A stretch of 64,000 nucleotides of DNA from Corythucha ciliata. Its lineage: Eukaryota; Arthropoda; Insecta; Hemiptera; Tingidae. The position numbers and the translations under genes are program-made. Under the pieces are notes generated by a model. It did no database searches, was not told the DNA's origin, and saw nothing but the letters and a program-made list of their open reading frames with translations. Positions within the stretch are counted from its first letter, which is position 1; every line of letters begins with the position of its first letter. This document shows, piece after piece, positions 11,154 to 22,154 of this stretch. The stretch spans positions 48,155,253 through 48,219,252 of the forward strand of contig CM075939.1 of the NCBI GenBank assembly GCA_038030265.1. The letters run 5' to 3'.

Positions 11154-13329
11154 TCCGCCGCTAAATTTGGGAAAATAATTCGTTGCTAAAATTAGAAATA
11201 GCGTTAATTCACGGCCCAATTCGAGAAAAAGCGCTGTAATGTGCAGCTAAAATAGATAAAAACGCTAATTCGCGGATTTTGTAAAAATCCTCTAATTCGG
11301 AGCTAAAATTTAGTAAAAACGGTGATTCGCGGGTATAAATTCAAGAATAATGTCCAGCTAAAATTAAATCAAAAACAGGAAAAACGGAAAACGCTTATGC
11401 GCGGATCAATTCGACTAAATGCGCTAAAATTGAAGAAACACAAATGGAGATAAAACGCTATAGTCTGTCCACTTAAGGATGCATGGGCGTAGCCAGCGGG
11501 GGGGCAGTTGCCCTCCCCTAGAATCAAAAACGCAGATTTCGTGGGGCAGCTGCCCACCCCCAAAATTCCAAAAATATTTTCCCTGATCTGGCTAACAGAA
11601 AATTTATTATATTTCGCTCCGTAAAACCAATGTTGCTGATTTTTCACACTTAAAAAAATAACACATTTTCGCACATCGGCTTCACCAAAAATCAAAAATT
11701 CGCGGATGTTTGTTGCTGACAAACCGATTTCGACGGGTCGGCTTAACATGGAAACCGATTTTGCTGATTTTTCGAACTAAAATCCCGTTTTCGCAAGGTT
11801 CGACGCGCAATTTCGTGTGTTTGGGTTAGCTCAAATCGTGTTTAGCCCGCTGTGCCATACCGACTTATGGTGGGAGAGAAACTGCCAGCTCTGTTTACCG
11901 TCTCAGGTCTAAAATTTAGAGTTTAGCTCCAAAAGTATCACTATCCAGGTGGGCGGGGGTGGGGGGCAGGAGAGAAGTTTCAATTTTTCGACATAAAATC
12001 CGAAATAGAAGGCTACAAACGACAGGTTTCCAGCAGATATTTATTTTTTGAAGGATAATGGCCGTTTCTGTGCAAATTTAGTCTCTGATGACTGTGAATT
12101 GACGCGATTCTAACCTCCAGATCCTGTTAGAAGTCTGCAAAAAGGCAATGGTTCATCTGTTATTTTAGCCAGTGAATCTGCCCACAGGCGTGGTGTATCC
12201 AGTTTTTCCTCAAGAGGATTTGCACAGAATCTCCCCCCCCCCCATGCAACTCGTCAATGAGCACTATTTGTAGCGTCGAATTGACGTTTTTCTTTAATTT
12301 TGGGTGAAACTGAGTGCTTTTTCTCAACTCTATCTCGAACTATAGCCTATTTTCTTCATTTTAACCTTAAAAAGGTCTCAAAAAACCGTGAAATAAAGCT
12401 CTAATTACGGCCAGCACTGGGCATCGCCTATAAACCACGAATAGGTGCGTTCTGTCAATTTCAGCCGCAAAAGAACAGTTTTTCCTCAATGTAACCTGTG
12501 AATGAACGCTATTTCTCAATTTTAGCCACGACAATTACACTATAATCAACAAAAACGGTGACAATTTTGCCAATTCATTTTCCCTCAATTTTAGCCGCAA
12601 ATTCGTGCTTTAATTTCAATTCTGCCTTGAGCAATTCCCCCCTTCAAATTTCAGCAGTGAAAAGGACCACATAATACTCATGTTAACGAATTTCATTAAT
12701 TTTGATCCGGGCGTTTCATTGCGAACCTTAAAATAGGTGTTTTCCTCAATGTGCCTTAATTTTAGCCGAAAATAAGAATTTTTTTAAAAATGTGTGCGCT
12801 AAGTCGCCCTCTTTCTCGATTGTACCCGCAAACTTGCTATATAAATGTATAAAAACAGTCAATTATCACTTTTTCGCAATGTTCACCGAGATGTTGGTTT
12901 GAGAAACAACGAACTGGTGCCTTCTCTCAATTTTACCTGCGTGAATGAGCTCCATTTCTCAATTTTAGCCGTGAATTGGCATTTTTCCTCAATGTTAGCC
13001 GCTAATGAGCGATTTTTCTGAATTCTACATTGAACGCGCAATTTATTTTGTCCGTGAAAAGAGCACTGTAAACCGTGAATTAGCGCATTTTCTTAATTTC
13101 GGCCAGGACTTTGGATCGCGAAACCGCAAATTGGCGTGTTTTCTCAATTTCAACCGCGAATGTTGAGCAGATTTATTTCTCAAGTTTAACTTTAATCAGC
13201 GCTATTTCTCAATTCTAGCTCAGTACTAGCCGGAAAATGTCCTTTTCATGAATTTCATCCGCGAACGAGCGTGCGCCCCCCCCCCCTCTCCAAACTCTGA
13301 ATCCGTGTGCCTGGCTGGCTACGCCCCTG
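11154..13329. repeat. Left arm of a ~2.2 kb inverted repeat
   Basis: Collinear in reverse complement with 17,066-19,310. Matched landmarks: 11,461-11,500 with 18,980-19,019 (TAGTCTGTCCACTTAAGGAT); 12,185-12,300 with 18,180-18,300 (GTGGTGTATCCAGTTTTTCC); 12,840-12,930 with 17,690-17,780 (ATGTATAAAAACAGTCAATT). The arm is interrupted by small indels. Confidence 0.85.
11482..13329. mobile_element. hAT-like non-autonomous element carrying a motif array, 1848 bp
   Basis: The ends are CATGGGCGTAGCCAGC (left) and CAGGGGCGTAGCCAGC (right, reverse complement). Octamers taaggatg (11,474-11,481) and taaagatg (13,330-13,337) flank it, 7 of 8 identical, as expected for a hAT target duplication. The interior is mostly a reverse-orientation array of the ~28 bp motif, with no transposase. 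The left ~280 bp matches the end family GGGGGGGCAGTTGCCCTCCC... Confidence 0.7.
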
Positions 13330-13672
13330 TAAAGATGTACTCTCGCCCACCCTTAAATTTTGTGGAATGAGCTTCCACTTAGCCCCTTCTACTAAACATA
13401 ACGCACTACTAAAAATACTGAGACAAACCGCTATAATTCTCGTCTAAAATGTACATAAATAGCTCAATCGTTGCTTGAGAAAATTCGCGGGTAGAGCGGA
13501 CAAGAATGCGCCCATTTGCTGCTGAAACGGAGAGAAACTATTAATAACAGCGGATCAATTCGATAAAATCCGCTAATTCGTGGCTAAAATTGAGGAAACG
13601 CGGTAATTCGCGACTAAAATTGAAAAAAAATATGTGCGACTAAAATTGAAAAAAATATTTTCACGGTTCCTT
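13330..13672. repeat. Short forward-orientation motif array
   Basis: GCTAAAATTGAGGAAAC-type units at about 13,435-13,660, before the next element's TIR. Confidence 0.7.
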
Positions 13673-14343
13673 AAGCTGCGTATACACTTGCGAGCCGAGC
13701 CTGAGCCGAGCGGCTCGCGAGCCGCTCGTTGGAGGCTCAGAGCGTGCTCTGAGCATGTTCAGAGCACGCTCGCTGAAATGTTGTTTCTCTCGAGCCGGGG
13801 GAAAAATGTGAGCATGGGACGAGCCGAGAGCTGCCGTATCAAGTGTATTTATTATTTCTCAGTGGTAGTTCTGACAGAGTCGCGGGTGCATTATGGCCTC
13901 GAAGGATACTATATCGCTCTTAGTTATAGCGTCTTCTTTGACATTCTTTCTGAAGTGGTCCCGATGTTTCGGGTCCCGTAAATTGGGATGGTTTTTGTAG
14001 GCCTCAATTAGAGAAATTTGCCTCTCCTCTGACCATTCCATTACGACGACGACAACGATAATGGTGAAAACAGAGAAAAACAAAAAAACCCGGTAACTGA
14101 AAAAGGGAGATGACAAAGTTCCCCTCAAAGAAATGCCCCCACTTCACTGTTTTGTCTCGAGCGCGCTCTGAGCCTACTAAAAGCCCGTCCCAACTTGACG
14201 AACCAATTCCTTTGATGTTGAATGAAAAACCGACAGGAGATGGAGCCTAATACGAGCGGCTCACGAGCCGCTCAAAACGTGCTCGTCATACAAAAACACA
14301 CTTCGAGCCTGTTTAGAGCGGCTCGCAAGTGTATACACAGCTT
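13673..14343. mobile_element. DNA-transposon relic with 25-bp TIRs and a MADF fragment
   Basis: The left end AAGCTGCGTATACACTTGCG and the right end (reverse complement) AAGCTGTGTATACACTTGCG match at 24 of 25 positions through GAGCCG. Subterminal palindromes built on GAGCGGCTCGCGAGCCGCTC and GAGCGTGCTCTGAGC lie inside both ends. I see no convincing target duplication. An internal minus-strand MADF-like fragment suggests descent from a Harbinger-type element that encodes a MADF protein. Confidence 0.75.
13859..14041 (-). pseudogene. MADF-domain N-terminal fragment
   Basis: The frame opens with MEWSEERQISLIEAYKNHP and continues NLRDPKHRDHFRKN. This matches the start of the MADF DNA-binding domain (Trp, then LI..Y..HP.L.D). 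It soon loses the domain pattern and ends at 13,859 without a BESS domain, so it is a fragment carried by the surrounding element. The upstream part of the open frame to 14,128 is low-complexity and probably untranslated. Confidence 0.5.
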
Positions 14344-15150
14344 CGGAGGCAAGTTTTGTGACTGAAACTCACAATAAAGGAAGGGGTAAGTCAAATTTAA
14401 GGTAGAACCCCTCCCAAGATGAAATCCTAGATCCGCCACAGGTCACAAGACAAAAATTACGATTTCAGTCCCAAAAATCATTGGGTTTTTTTCGTACAAA
14501 TTCAGTCATATCTCGGAAACTATTGGTGCTAGCGACCTGGCTTTGGTCTCATTTCGATGCAGCGTTAAAGTCTACGCCATGAAACTCCTTTGTTTCAATA
14601 TATTTCGAAAATCTCAAATTTAGGCATTTTTCCAAACTTCCCACCACTTTGTCACTCACAAAGATTGGGAATCATCGGAAATTTTGAGCCAAGTTTCAAG
14701 GCTGACCGAAATTTTCTCGCTAGGAGACTCAAGTATGAGTTTTTTAAGTACACATAACAACCATTTATTTCATGAAATTTTATGATCTTATGTAAAATGC
14801 TAATTTCACCTTTGAGGTCGATTAGGACACATTTCCTGTGCTTTTCCGGGAAAACTAATCACGGGAATTTGTTTATGATTGGCAAGAACATCTAGGAAGC
14901 CCTTTACCATGAAAATAAAGCTGTCGGAGTGAAAAAGTCACCCAAAACAAGGTACCGTCCTCAAAGGGATAAAATATTCATCCTATAGTGGAGAGGCAAG
15001 GACTTTAATTTCCAAATCTGAATTGGATCGTTTAAGCTTAGTAGTCCTTGTTTCTTGCTGGGGTGGGTCGGGTCGCATTTATGTTTTGAATCCATCATCG
15101 GGCGCACCTCATATTCAATAGCTGATCAGGTGAGCCTAGTAAGTTTATAT
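14344..15150. other. Unassigned non-array sequence
   Basis: No motif array, no long frame and no splice-consistent exon chain. It differs in composition from the arrays and may be a degraded element. Confidence 0.4.
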
Positions 15151-16240
15151 TTTTCCAGGATTTCCTTGTCTTTTCCTATAGGAGTTCTTGTTCTCCTAAA
15201 ATGCTGTTTTTTCCGCACCCATTGAAACACGTCGGTGAAATAGCCGGAGCTCAACCCTCAAAAAAAGGACCCCCGCCGCGTCATCATCCTACTTATTTCT
15301 TTCGTTCACTTCTGTACAACTTTTTTTGTCTTCTTCCTCTGAAAGTTATAACCTCCCCTCTCCTTCCACCACACCGCACCCTTTGTTAAACTGTTACTTA
15401 ATTTTCTCAAGTGGTTTGTTGTTATCCTTTGGAGAGTGAGAAAAAAACCATTTCGCTTCATTTTTTTTTTTTTTTTTTTTTTTTTTCACTTTAACCCGAC
15501 TGGTTAAAAAAAATAGGTTGAATCGTCGAAATTATAAAACGGTTGTTGCGGACGTTTAATGCTCAATTGATCGTGTTCTTTTATATTATATCTTCTTTTT
15601 TCCCCAATTTTCTTTCCCAGTCGGATTTTACTGTTACGGAAGCTTGCAAAATTATAATGTTTTTTGTTTTGCACTTTTTCCCCGTTCATAAAGGAACAAA
15701 GCTGAGAATTTTAATTGTTTTCTCTCGCTTTTACCAGCGTCTTGCTCAACTCCCGAATTCCACCAGTTCAAAAATGCCTCAAGCAGACAGTTTATCCATT
15801 CAATCTCAACTCCTCGTTCAGATGAAGCGAAGCTTGTTTCTTCTTCTCCTCCTCTTTTTTTTTTTTTTTTCCAAGAGACGCCTGGGCGTTATTAAACGCC
15901 CTTGACCCGCATAACTTCGAAGGAATAACATACATCCCCCTCTCCCCTCCACCTGCTTTTGTCGAGAATTTCGAGAGTTTTAAACACGCTTGTAACGTAA
16001 CATATCCATGAGAGTGTTACACAGATCTTGAAATTATGGAGACTGTAGCGCATGTAAGCTGTTGAAATCGAATTATTGTTTACATATTTCCACCACAAAA
16101 AAAAAAAAAAACGTAATATAGGGGATGAAAGAGTAGTTTGGCTTTCATTTTTACACGCCGTGACTCAAGCGCTACAAGTGTTCTAGAAAAAAAAAATGAA
16201 AATCTGTTTTTTTGCTTAGTTTTTTGTAATATACTTACGT
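15151..16240. other. T-rich unassigned region
   Basis: Long T-tracts (about 15,462-15,486 and 15,855-15,870) and pyrimidine-rich frames coding for Phe/Leu/Ser by composition. I support no gene here. Confidence 0.4.
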
Positions 16241-16241
16241 C

Positions 16242-16361
16242 GTTTATGATATTTTTCGCGTTTAAGCGCCAAGACAAACCGGTTTTTACGACGTTCTTAA
16301 TAAAGAGACGATTGTCAGAAAAATTAAAATTCACCTCATAGCTCTCAATATCCACCGTCAT
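16242..16361 (-). CDS. Possible small first exon, unrecognised
   Basis: ATG at 16,361 opens MTVDIESYEVNFNFSDNRLF and runs to a strong donor, GTAAGTATA, directly below 16,242. A good acceptor (TTTTTTTTTCTAG) lies at about 16,188 but reads NTCSA and a stop after joining. The product would be only ~46 residues unless another acceptor is used. There is no homology I recognise, and the opposite strand is also open here. Confidence 0.25.
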
Positions 16362-17065
16362 TTTAATAACGTGAGTGGAATCGATGATTTCGTGTTTATT
16401 TTATGTTTTTTTTTTACAGCTACGAGAAATGTTAAAATATAAAATTAAAACGAAGAAAGTGAAAGAAACATTTTTGAGGCAGCGAGTATCACAAAACTCA
16501 CACCGTCAAGGGACACGATAGTATCAAAGTTTACGGGCTGAGTTTTCAGTCTCTTGGGCACTCATCAGAGGACCATCAGGCTGCGCGAGCATCAAATTCA
16601 TCAATTTTCTGGGGTTAAAAGGACGTGGACAGAACGTAGGATTGGGTTCAGGGCTCGTTGATTTTCCATGCACACTTTCGACACTTTGAAAGCGCGTTTG
16701 ATTCCCCCCACCTCTCCAGACCTCCAAAACATCAATTCATCAATCAACTCAATTCACGACCCACCAGGGAAAACGTCCCTGCAGAAAATGAATGGGCTGC
16801 AATCAAATACGAGTCAGCCGGTCACGGGAAAATTCGTATACGGCCCGTGAAAACGTACCGCAAAGATGCCAAAAACACCTAAATCACAGTACGAACCCTT
16901 TGCACTGTTCGTCTGTCTGATTGAAAAGCCGTCCGATATTTGAATCCCACGAGCTATATTTTGTTGTTTTCAATTTTAGTCATAGTCATGGCTCATGAGT
17001 CCCACGAGTGATCCATTTCGGAGTTCACGCGACCCCGGCCAAAATCCACAAGAAAGGGCGTCAAG
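16362..17065. other. Unassigned spacer inside the large inverted repeat
   Basis: Short frames only. No array, TIR or splice chain recognised. Confidence 0.35.
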
Positions 17066-19310
17066 CAAGGGACGTAGCCAGCGTGATCAACGGGTAGGCA
17101 GCCCAGCTAAGCACGGATCCAGATTTGTGAGAGGGGGGGGGGCACGTCTTGAGAAAAAGTGCTCGTTCGCGGTTAAAATCCAGAATAGGACATTTTGCGG
17201 TTAAGACTGAGGAGACCCATTCATGGCTAAGGCCAAATCAACGACTAAATACGATTAAAATATCATCTTTGTATCAGAAATATTAGGTCCGATCCGGTCC
17301 GATCCTTTGTTTTGCTAGTGATACACTAGTGTAGAAAACCATGTGATTTCATTGACTTATATGGTCGCTAATAGTAACTAATCGCCATCAATTCTAAACT
17401 TTCACTTCACGTTAAACTTGATTACCAAATCTCATTATTCGCGGTTGAAAGTTGAAATAGAGAAATCACACCCATTTGCGGTTTCGTGATGCAAAGTCCG
17501 GGCCGAAGTTAATAAAATGCGCTAAAACACGGTTTATAGAGCTTTTTTCGTGGCTAAAATTGACAAAATAAATTGCTCGTTCAATGTACAACTGAGAAAA
17601 ACCACTCATTTGCGGCTAAAATTGAGGAAAAATGCCAATTCACGGCTAAAATTGAGAAATGGGCTCATTCACGCAGGTAAAATTGAGAGAAGGCACCAGT
17701 TCGTTGTTTCTCAAACCAACATCTCGGTGAACATTGCGAAAAAGTGATAATTGACTGTTTTTATACATTTATATAGCAAGTTTGCGGGTACAATCGAGAA
17801 AGAGGGCGACTCAGCGCACACATTTTTAAAAAAGTTCTTATTTTGGGCTAAAATTAGGGCACATTGAGTAAAATACCTATTTTAAGGTTCGCGATGAAAC
17901 GCCCGGATCAAAATTAATGAAATTCGTTAACATGGGAATTATGTGGACCTTTTCACTGCTGAAATTTGAAGGGGGGAATTGCTCAAGGCAGAATTGAAAT
18001 TAAAGCACGAATTTGCGGCTAAAATTGAGGGAAAATGAATTGCCAAATTGTCACCGTTTTTTGTTGATTATAGTGTAATTGGCGTGGTTTTTTGAGACCT
18101 TTTTAAGGTTAAAATGAAGAAAATAGGCTATAGTTCGGGATAGAATTGAGAAAAAGCACTCAGTTTCACCTAAAATAAAAGAAAAACGTCAATTCGACGC
18201 TACAAATAGTGCTCATTGACGAGTTGAATGGGGGGGGGGGGAGATTCTGTGCAAATCCTCTTGAGGAAAAACTGGATACACCACGCCTGTGGGCAGATTC
18301 ACTGGCTAAAATAACAGATGAACCATTGCCTTTTTGCAGACTTCTAACAGGATCTGGAGGTTAGAATCGCGTCAATTCACAGTCATCAGAGACTAAATTT
18401 GCACAGAATCGGCCACTATCCTTCAAAAAATAAATATCTGCTGGTTTGTAGCCTTCTATTTCGGATTTTATGTCGAAAAATTGAAACTTCTCTCCTGCCC
18501 CCCCCCGCCACTCGGGATAGTGATACTTTTGGAGCTAAACTCTAAATTTTAGACCTGAGACGGTAAACAGAGCTGGCAGTTTCTCACCCATCATAAGTCT
18601 GTATGGCACAGCGGGCTAAACAAGATTTGAGCTAACCCAAACACACGAAATTGCGCGTCGAACCTTGCGAAAACGGGATTTTAGTTCGAAAAATCAGCAA
18701 AATCGGTTTCCATGTTGAGCCGACCCGTCGAAATCGGTTTGTCAGCAACAAACATCCGCGAATTTTTGATTTTTGGTGAAGCCGATGTGCGAAAATGTGT
18801 TGTTTTTTTTAAGTGTGAAAAATCAGCAAAATTGGTTTTACGGAGCGAAATATTATAAACTTGTGTTTCTGTTAGCCAAAATATCAGGGAAAATATTTTT
18901 GGAATTTTGGGGGTGGGCAGCTGCCCCACGAAATCTGCGTTTTTGATTCTAGAGGAGGGCAACTGCCCACCCCTGACCCCCGCTGGCTACGCCCATGCAT
19001 CCTTAAGTGGACAGACTATAGCGTTTTATCTCCATTTGTGTTTCCTCAATTTTAGCGCATTTAGTCGAATTGATCCGTGCATATATGCGTTTTTTGTTTT
19101 TTATTTAATTTTAGCTGCACATTATTCCTGAATTTATACCCGCGAATCACCGTTTTTACTAAATTTTAGCTCCGAATTAGAGGATGCGAATTAGCGTTTT
19201 TATGTATTTTAGCTACACATCATAGCGCTTTTTCTCGACTTTGGCCGTGAATTAGCGCTATTTCTAATTTTAGCTACGAATTATTTCTCCAAATTTAGCG
19301 GCGGATCACT
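17066..19310. repeat. Right arm of the ~2.2 kb inverted repeat
   Basis: Reverse complement of 11,154-13,329. It starts CAAGGGACGTAGCCAGCG, a degraded copy of the hAT-like end, and the inner element end is GCTGGCTACGCCCATG at 18,982-18,997. Beyond the element, homology continues to 19,310 on that side only. The copied unit was therefore the element plus one flank. Confidence 0.85.
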
Positions 19311-19600
19311 GCTAAAATTTGACGAGGGAAAAATGGCCCAAGGCAGCGAGAATTCGGATTAAATCACCAATTTGCGGTTAAAATTGAGGGGAAAAATGCT
19401 CATTTGAGCATGAAAATAATTGCTCTGGAGCAGAACTTCATGAAAATATAAAACGCTATTAGATGTCGAAATCTGTCTGCTTAGTGAGGCAGAGCTGCGA
19501 TAGTCTTGCGATGGTCTGTAGTGTGCGAAATTTGGTTTTCACCAAAAAAAAAAAAAAAAAAAGAGACATTGGTGTATATGTTATTCGCAATGGCCGAATT
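19311..19600. repeat. Motif-array remnant and A-tract
   Basis: A few forward motif units (19,310-19,400), then unassigned sequence with an A-tract at about 19,542-19,562. Confidence 0.5.
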
Positions 19601-19604
19601 TGCC

Positions 19605-20225
19605 CATTGCCCGAAAAATTTTACCCACAACGCGTTATGGGCAGTGTGAAATGCTCACAACGCGTCGTGGGTAATCCTTTTCGCCCAGAGGGCGGAATGA
19701 GATACCCATAACGCGTTCTGGATAGCTCATTTTACTCAATAGCCGAAATAAAGGTTAGGTTAATCTATTTCGCATCGTGGGTCTTCCGATTTTACCCACA
19801 ACGCGTTCCGGTTACTTCGATTTACCCGCAACGCGTTGTGCGCATTTCGAATTACTCACAAAGCAGAGTCAGATGTGTCTCAACTCCCATTACAGCGTTA
19901 TTGCTGTATAATTACATAAAATGAAACGGAATGATAGTTAAACACGATTATGCTTGAATAAAAAAAAAGTATAACAAAAAGGAAATTATAAAGAAAAGGT
20001 AGTAGCGAAACAAAGAACGAGGGAGAAAAATACACTCAAAGAGGCAAACTTTATTTATTCACGCATGATATGGCCCCGTGTCCCACAGCATTTCCCACGA
20101 GACGCCCAACAGACTCAAATTGTAAGTTATCGCTATTTAATCAGGCGAGACACAGAAGCAGGGTTAAAATCGCTATACGGGTAATTCGAAATACATACAA
20201 CGCGTTGTGGGTAAAATCGGAAATA
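19605..20225. repeat. Cluster of palindromic ACCCACAACGCGTTGTGGGT-type units
   Basis: Near-palindromes centred on ACGCGT recur at about 19,630, 19,660, 19,710, 19,803, 19,833 and 20,200, within TTTTACCCACAACGCGTTNTGG contexts. Units are degenerate and 30-90 bp apart within 19,630-19,850. 19,870-20,180 between them is AT-rich and unassigned. Confidence 0.7.
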
Positions 20226-20860
20226 TAGGGTTTTAAGCGAAAAGGAATCCACGTGAAACAGGTTTAAAGAGCCAGACCCTCTAAAATTGTTATTTTTAGC
20301 GAGTAATTTTTGGTTTTCAGCAACAAAAATCGGCAAAATTGGTATTTTAGAGAGTCAGACCCACGAAAATTTGGGTTTTGGCAAACTGGAACCCACGGGG
20401 ATTGTTTTTTTAGTAAGTATAAGCTTACATCCGCGAAATTGGGCTTTTCATCAACAAAAATCCGAAAAATTGATTTTTATAGAGCCAGACCCGATAAAAT
20501 GGGGTTTTAAGCGAGCATTGGAAACCGGGCAAATAGTTTGTAATGATTCAGATCCGAGGAAATAATTGTTATTGTTGAGCAAAATCGGCGAAAATTGATT
20601 ATTTGATGAACGTGATCCACGAAATTGACTTTTGAATGAACCTATCCCGTGGGATTGATTTCGTGAAATTGGATATGTGGCCCAGACCAACAAAAATGTT
20701 TTTTTTTTTTAGTGTGCAGAAGCCGTAATAGTTGCTTCCGCATTATGATAACCCCACACAATTGTGGTTTCCGTTTTTAGTGGGCCAGACCCCTCGAAAA
20801 TGGATTTTCTCTGGTGAGAAATCCCCGTCTGTGGGGTGCGGCAACTGCCTCCTTCTGACT
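20226..20860. repeat. Second short-period array family
   Basis: Units resembling AGCAACAAAAATCGGCAAAATTGGTTTTTAGAGAGTCAGACCC recur at 40-60 bp (about 20,270, 20,320, 20,440, 20,490). Distinct from the GCTAAAATTGAG family. Confidence 0.6.
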
Positions 20861-22071
20861 GCGCAAATGATCAGTAAAGACTCGATTTTAGTGGTGAACA
20901 TATAAGGGCATAGTCCGGACTGGACAACTCTCGTTCAACTCCTGACGCTCCTATAAGTCGTCTACACTCGAAACCATCAATAATCCACACATTCAAGCCT
21001 GCTGATTGGAATTTCAACTGAACATTTCGACATTGAAAAACTAAATAAATCTTGGAATATCGCCCAATAATCAGATTTCACACCGTAAAAAAAAAATTGT
21101 CATTTTTAACAAAGTCACTTCACGGCTAATAAAATTGAGAAAATTCTCTTTCACAGCTGAAATTAAGAAAAGGCACTAAATCGCAGAAAAAAATGAGAAA
21201 AAATCACTCACAGCTAATTGAGAAAACGTCAATTCGCGGTTAAGATTTAGAAAACGCTAATTCGCCGTTTCTCGAGGCAACTTCGCGGCCAGCGTAGTGA
21301 AAAAGCACCAATTATAGTTAAAAGTGGAAAAAATCTCGTGGTTGCGAGTATCAACGATTCGTGGATAAAACTGAGACAATAAAGCTCTAATTATACAAAG
21401 CATAATTTTAGTAAAAACGCTCATTCGCAGAGAAAAATCGCCGATATTCGGAGCTAAATATCTGTAAAATTGCCAATTTCTGAGCTTCTGGTCAAAATAT
21501 TCGCGAAATTAAATGTTGCTGGTCTAAATACCCTGGATATCCGTAGTTTCCGGTTTTTTTTTTTTTTGGAACGTGGGCTAGCCGTCCATGACTACGCACT
21601 ATGACTGATAAGCCTTCAAGTTGCAACATTTTTTAGGCAAAAATCTGTAAATTGGAAGGTCTTCTTTCTGAATATTCGTGATAAGATTCAGGTTTAAATA
21701 TTTGTGGACTTGTGCCAGTTCTGGGTCTGAATATCTGCGAAATTGCTGACGTTCTGTCTTTATTTTTGCTAAGTTGCAAATTTATGTGGTTTGGGTGGGG
21801 AGGGGGGTAGTGTTAGTCGGCGCAGACCCTGTGGGCTAGCTGGTCACGACCTGCTCTCAAAGCCTAACCCTGTGACCCCAGAAACATGCAGCAGGGCCGC
21901 ATTTTACTTTCTGCCGCCCCGCCGGGCTAATTTAATGTTGCCGCCTCATGTGGCTACCCCCCTCACCCCACTCTGCCATCATCCCCCAAGACTTGTGGAG
22001 TCAAGCAAGAAACGAGAGAATAGATTCTACAAGAATTAGAGGAAAACTATATGTTCGCTCCTTGCGTGGAC
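20861..22071. repeat. Unassigned DNA with a forward motif array at 21,115-21,480
   Basis: The forward GCTAAAATTGAGAAAA family occupies about 21,115-21,480. 21,560-22,060 is GC-richer, without a recognisable gene. Confidence 0.5.
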
Positions 22072-22145
22072 TCACGGGATAGCTCAGATGGGAGAGCACC
22101 TGGCGCGAAACTAGGAGGTCGTGGGTTCGAAGCCCACCTCGGGAG
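22072..22145 (+). tRNA. tRNA-like cloverleaf, probably a pseudogene or SINE head
   Basis: D stem GCTC/GAGC, anticodon stem CCTGG/CTAGG (one G.T), variable AGGTC, T arm GTGGG-TTCGAAG-CCCAC and an acceptor with 6 of 7 pairs (22,072-22,078 with 22,138-22,144) all fold. A-box TAGCTCAGATGG and B-box GGTTCGAAGCC are present, and a T6 Pol III terminator follows at 22,149-22,154. The loop CGCGAAA would give anticodon CGA, but position 33 is G rather than U and the variable arm is too short for tRNA-Ser. I therefore favour a tRNA-derived sequence. Confidence 0.5.
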
Positions 22146-22154
22146 CAATTTTTT

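Noticed and set aside
10661..11460. CRISPR-like regular repeats
   Set aside because: Units are degenerate, strand-switching and without unique equal-length spacers, in a eukaryotic context.
11369..11749. ORF and its counterpart at 18,681-18,962 considered as a conserved protein
   Set aside because: The similarity is due to the inverted repeat. The sequence is the noncoding head of a hAT-like element.
15543..15905. 120-residue plus ORF with many Phe/Leu
   Set aside because: Composition is explained by T-tracts. No signal of splicing or family.
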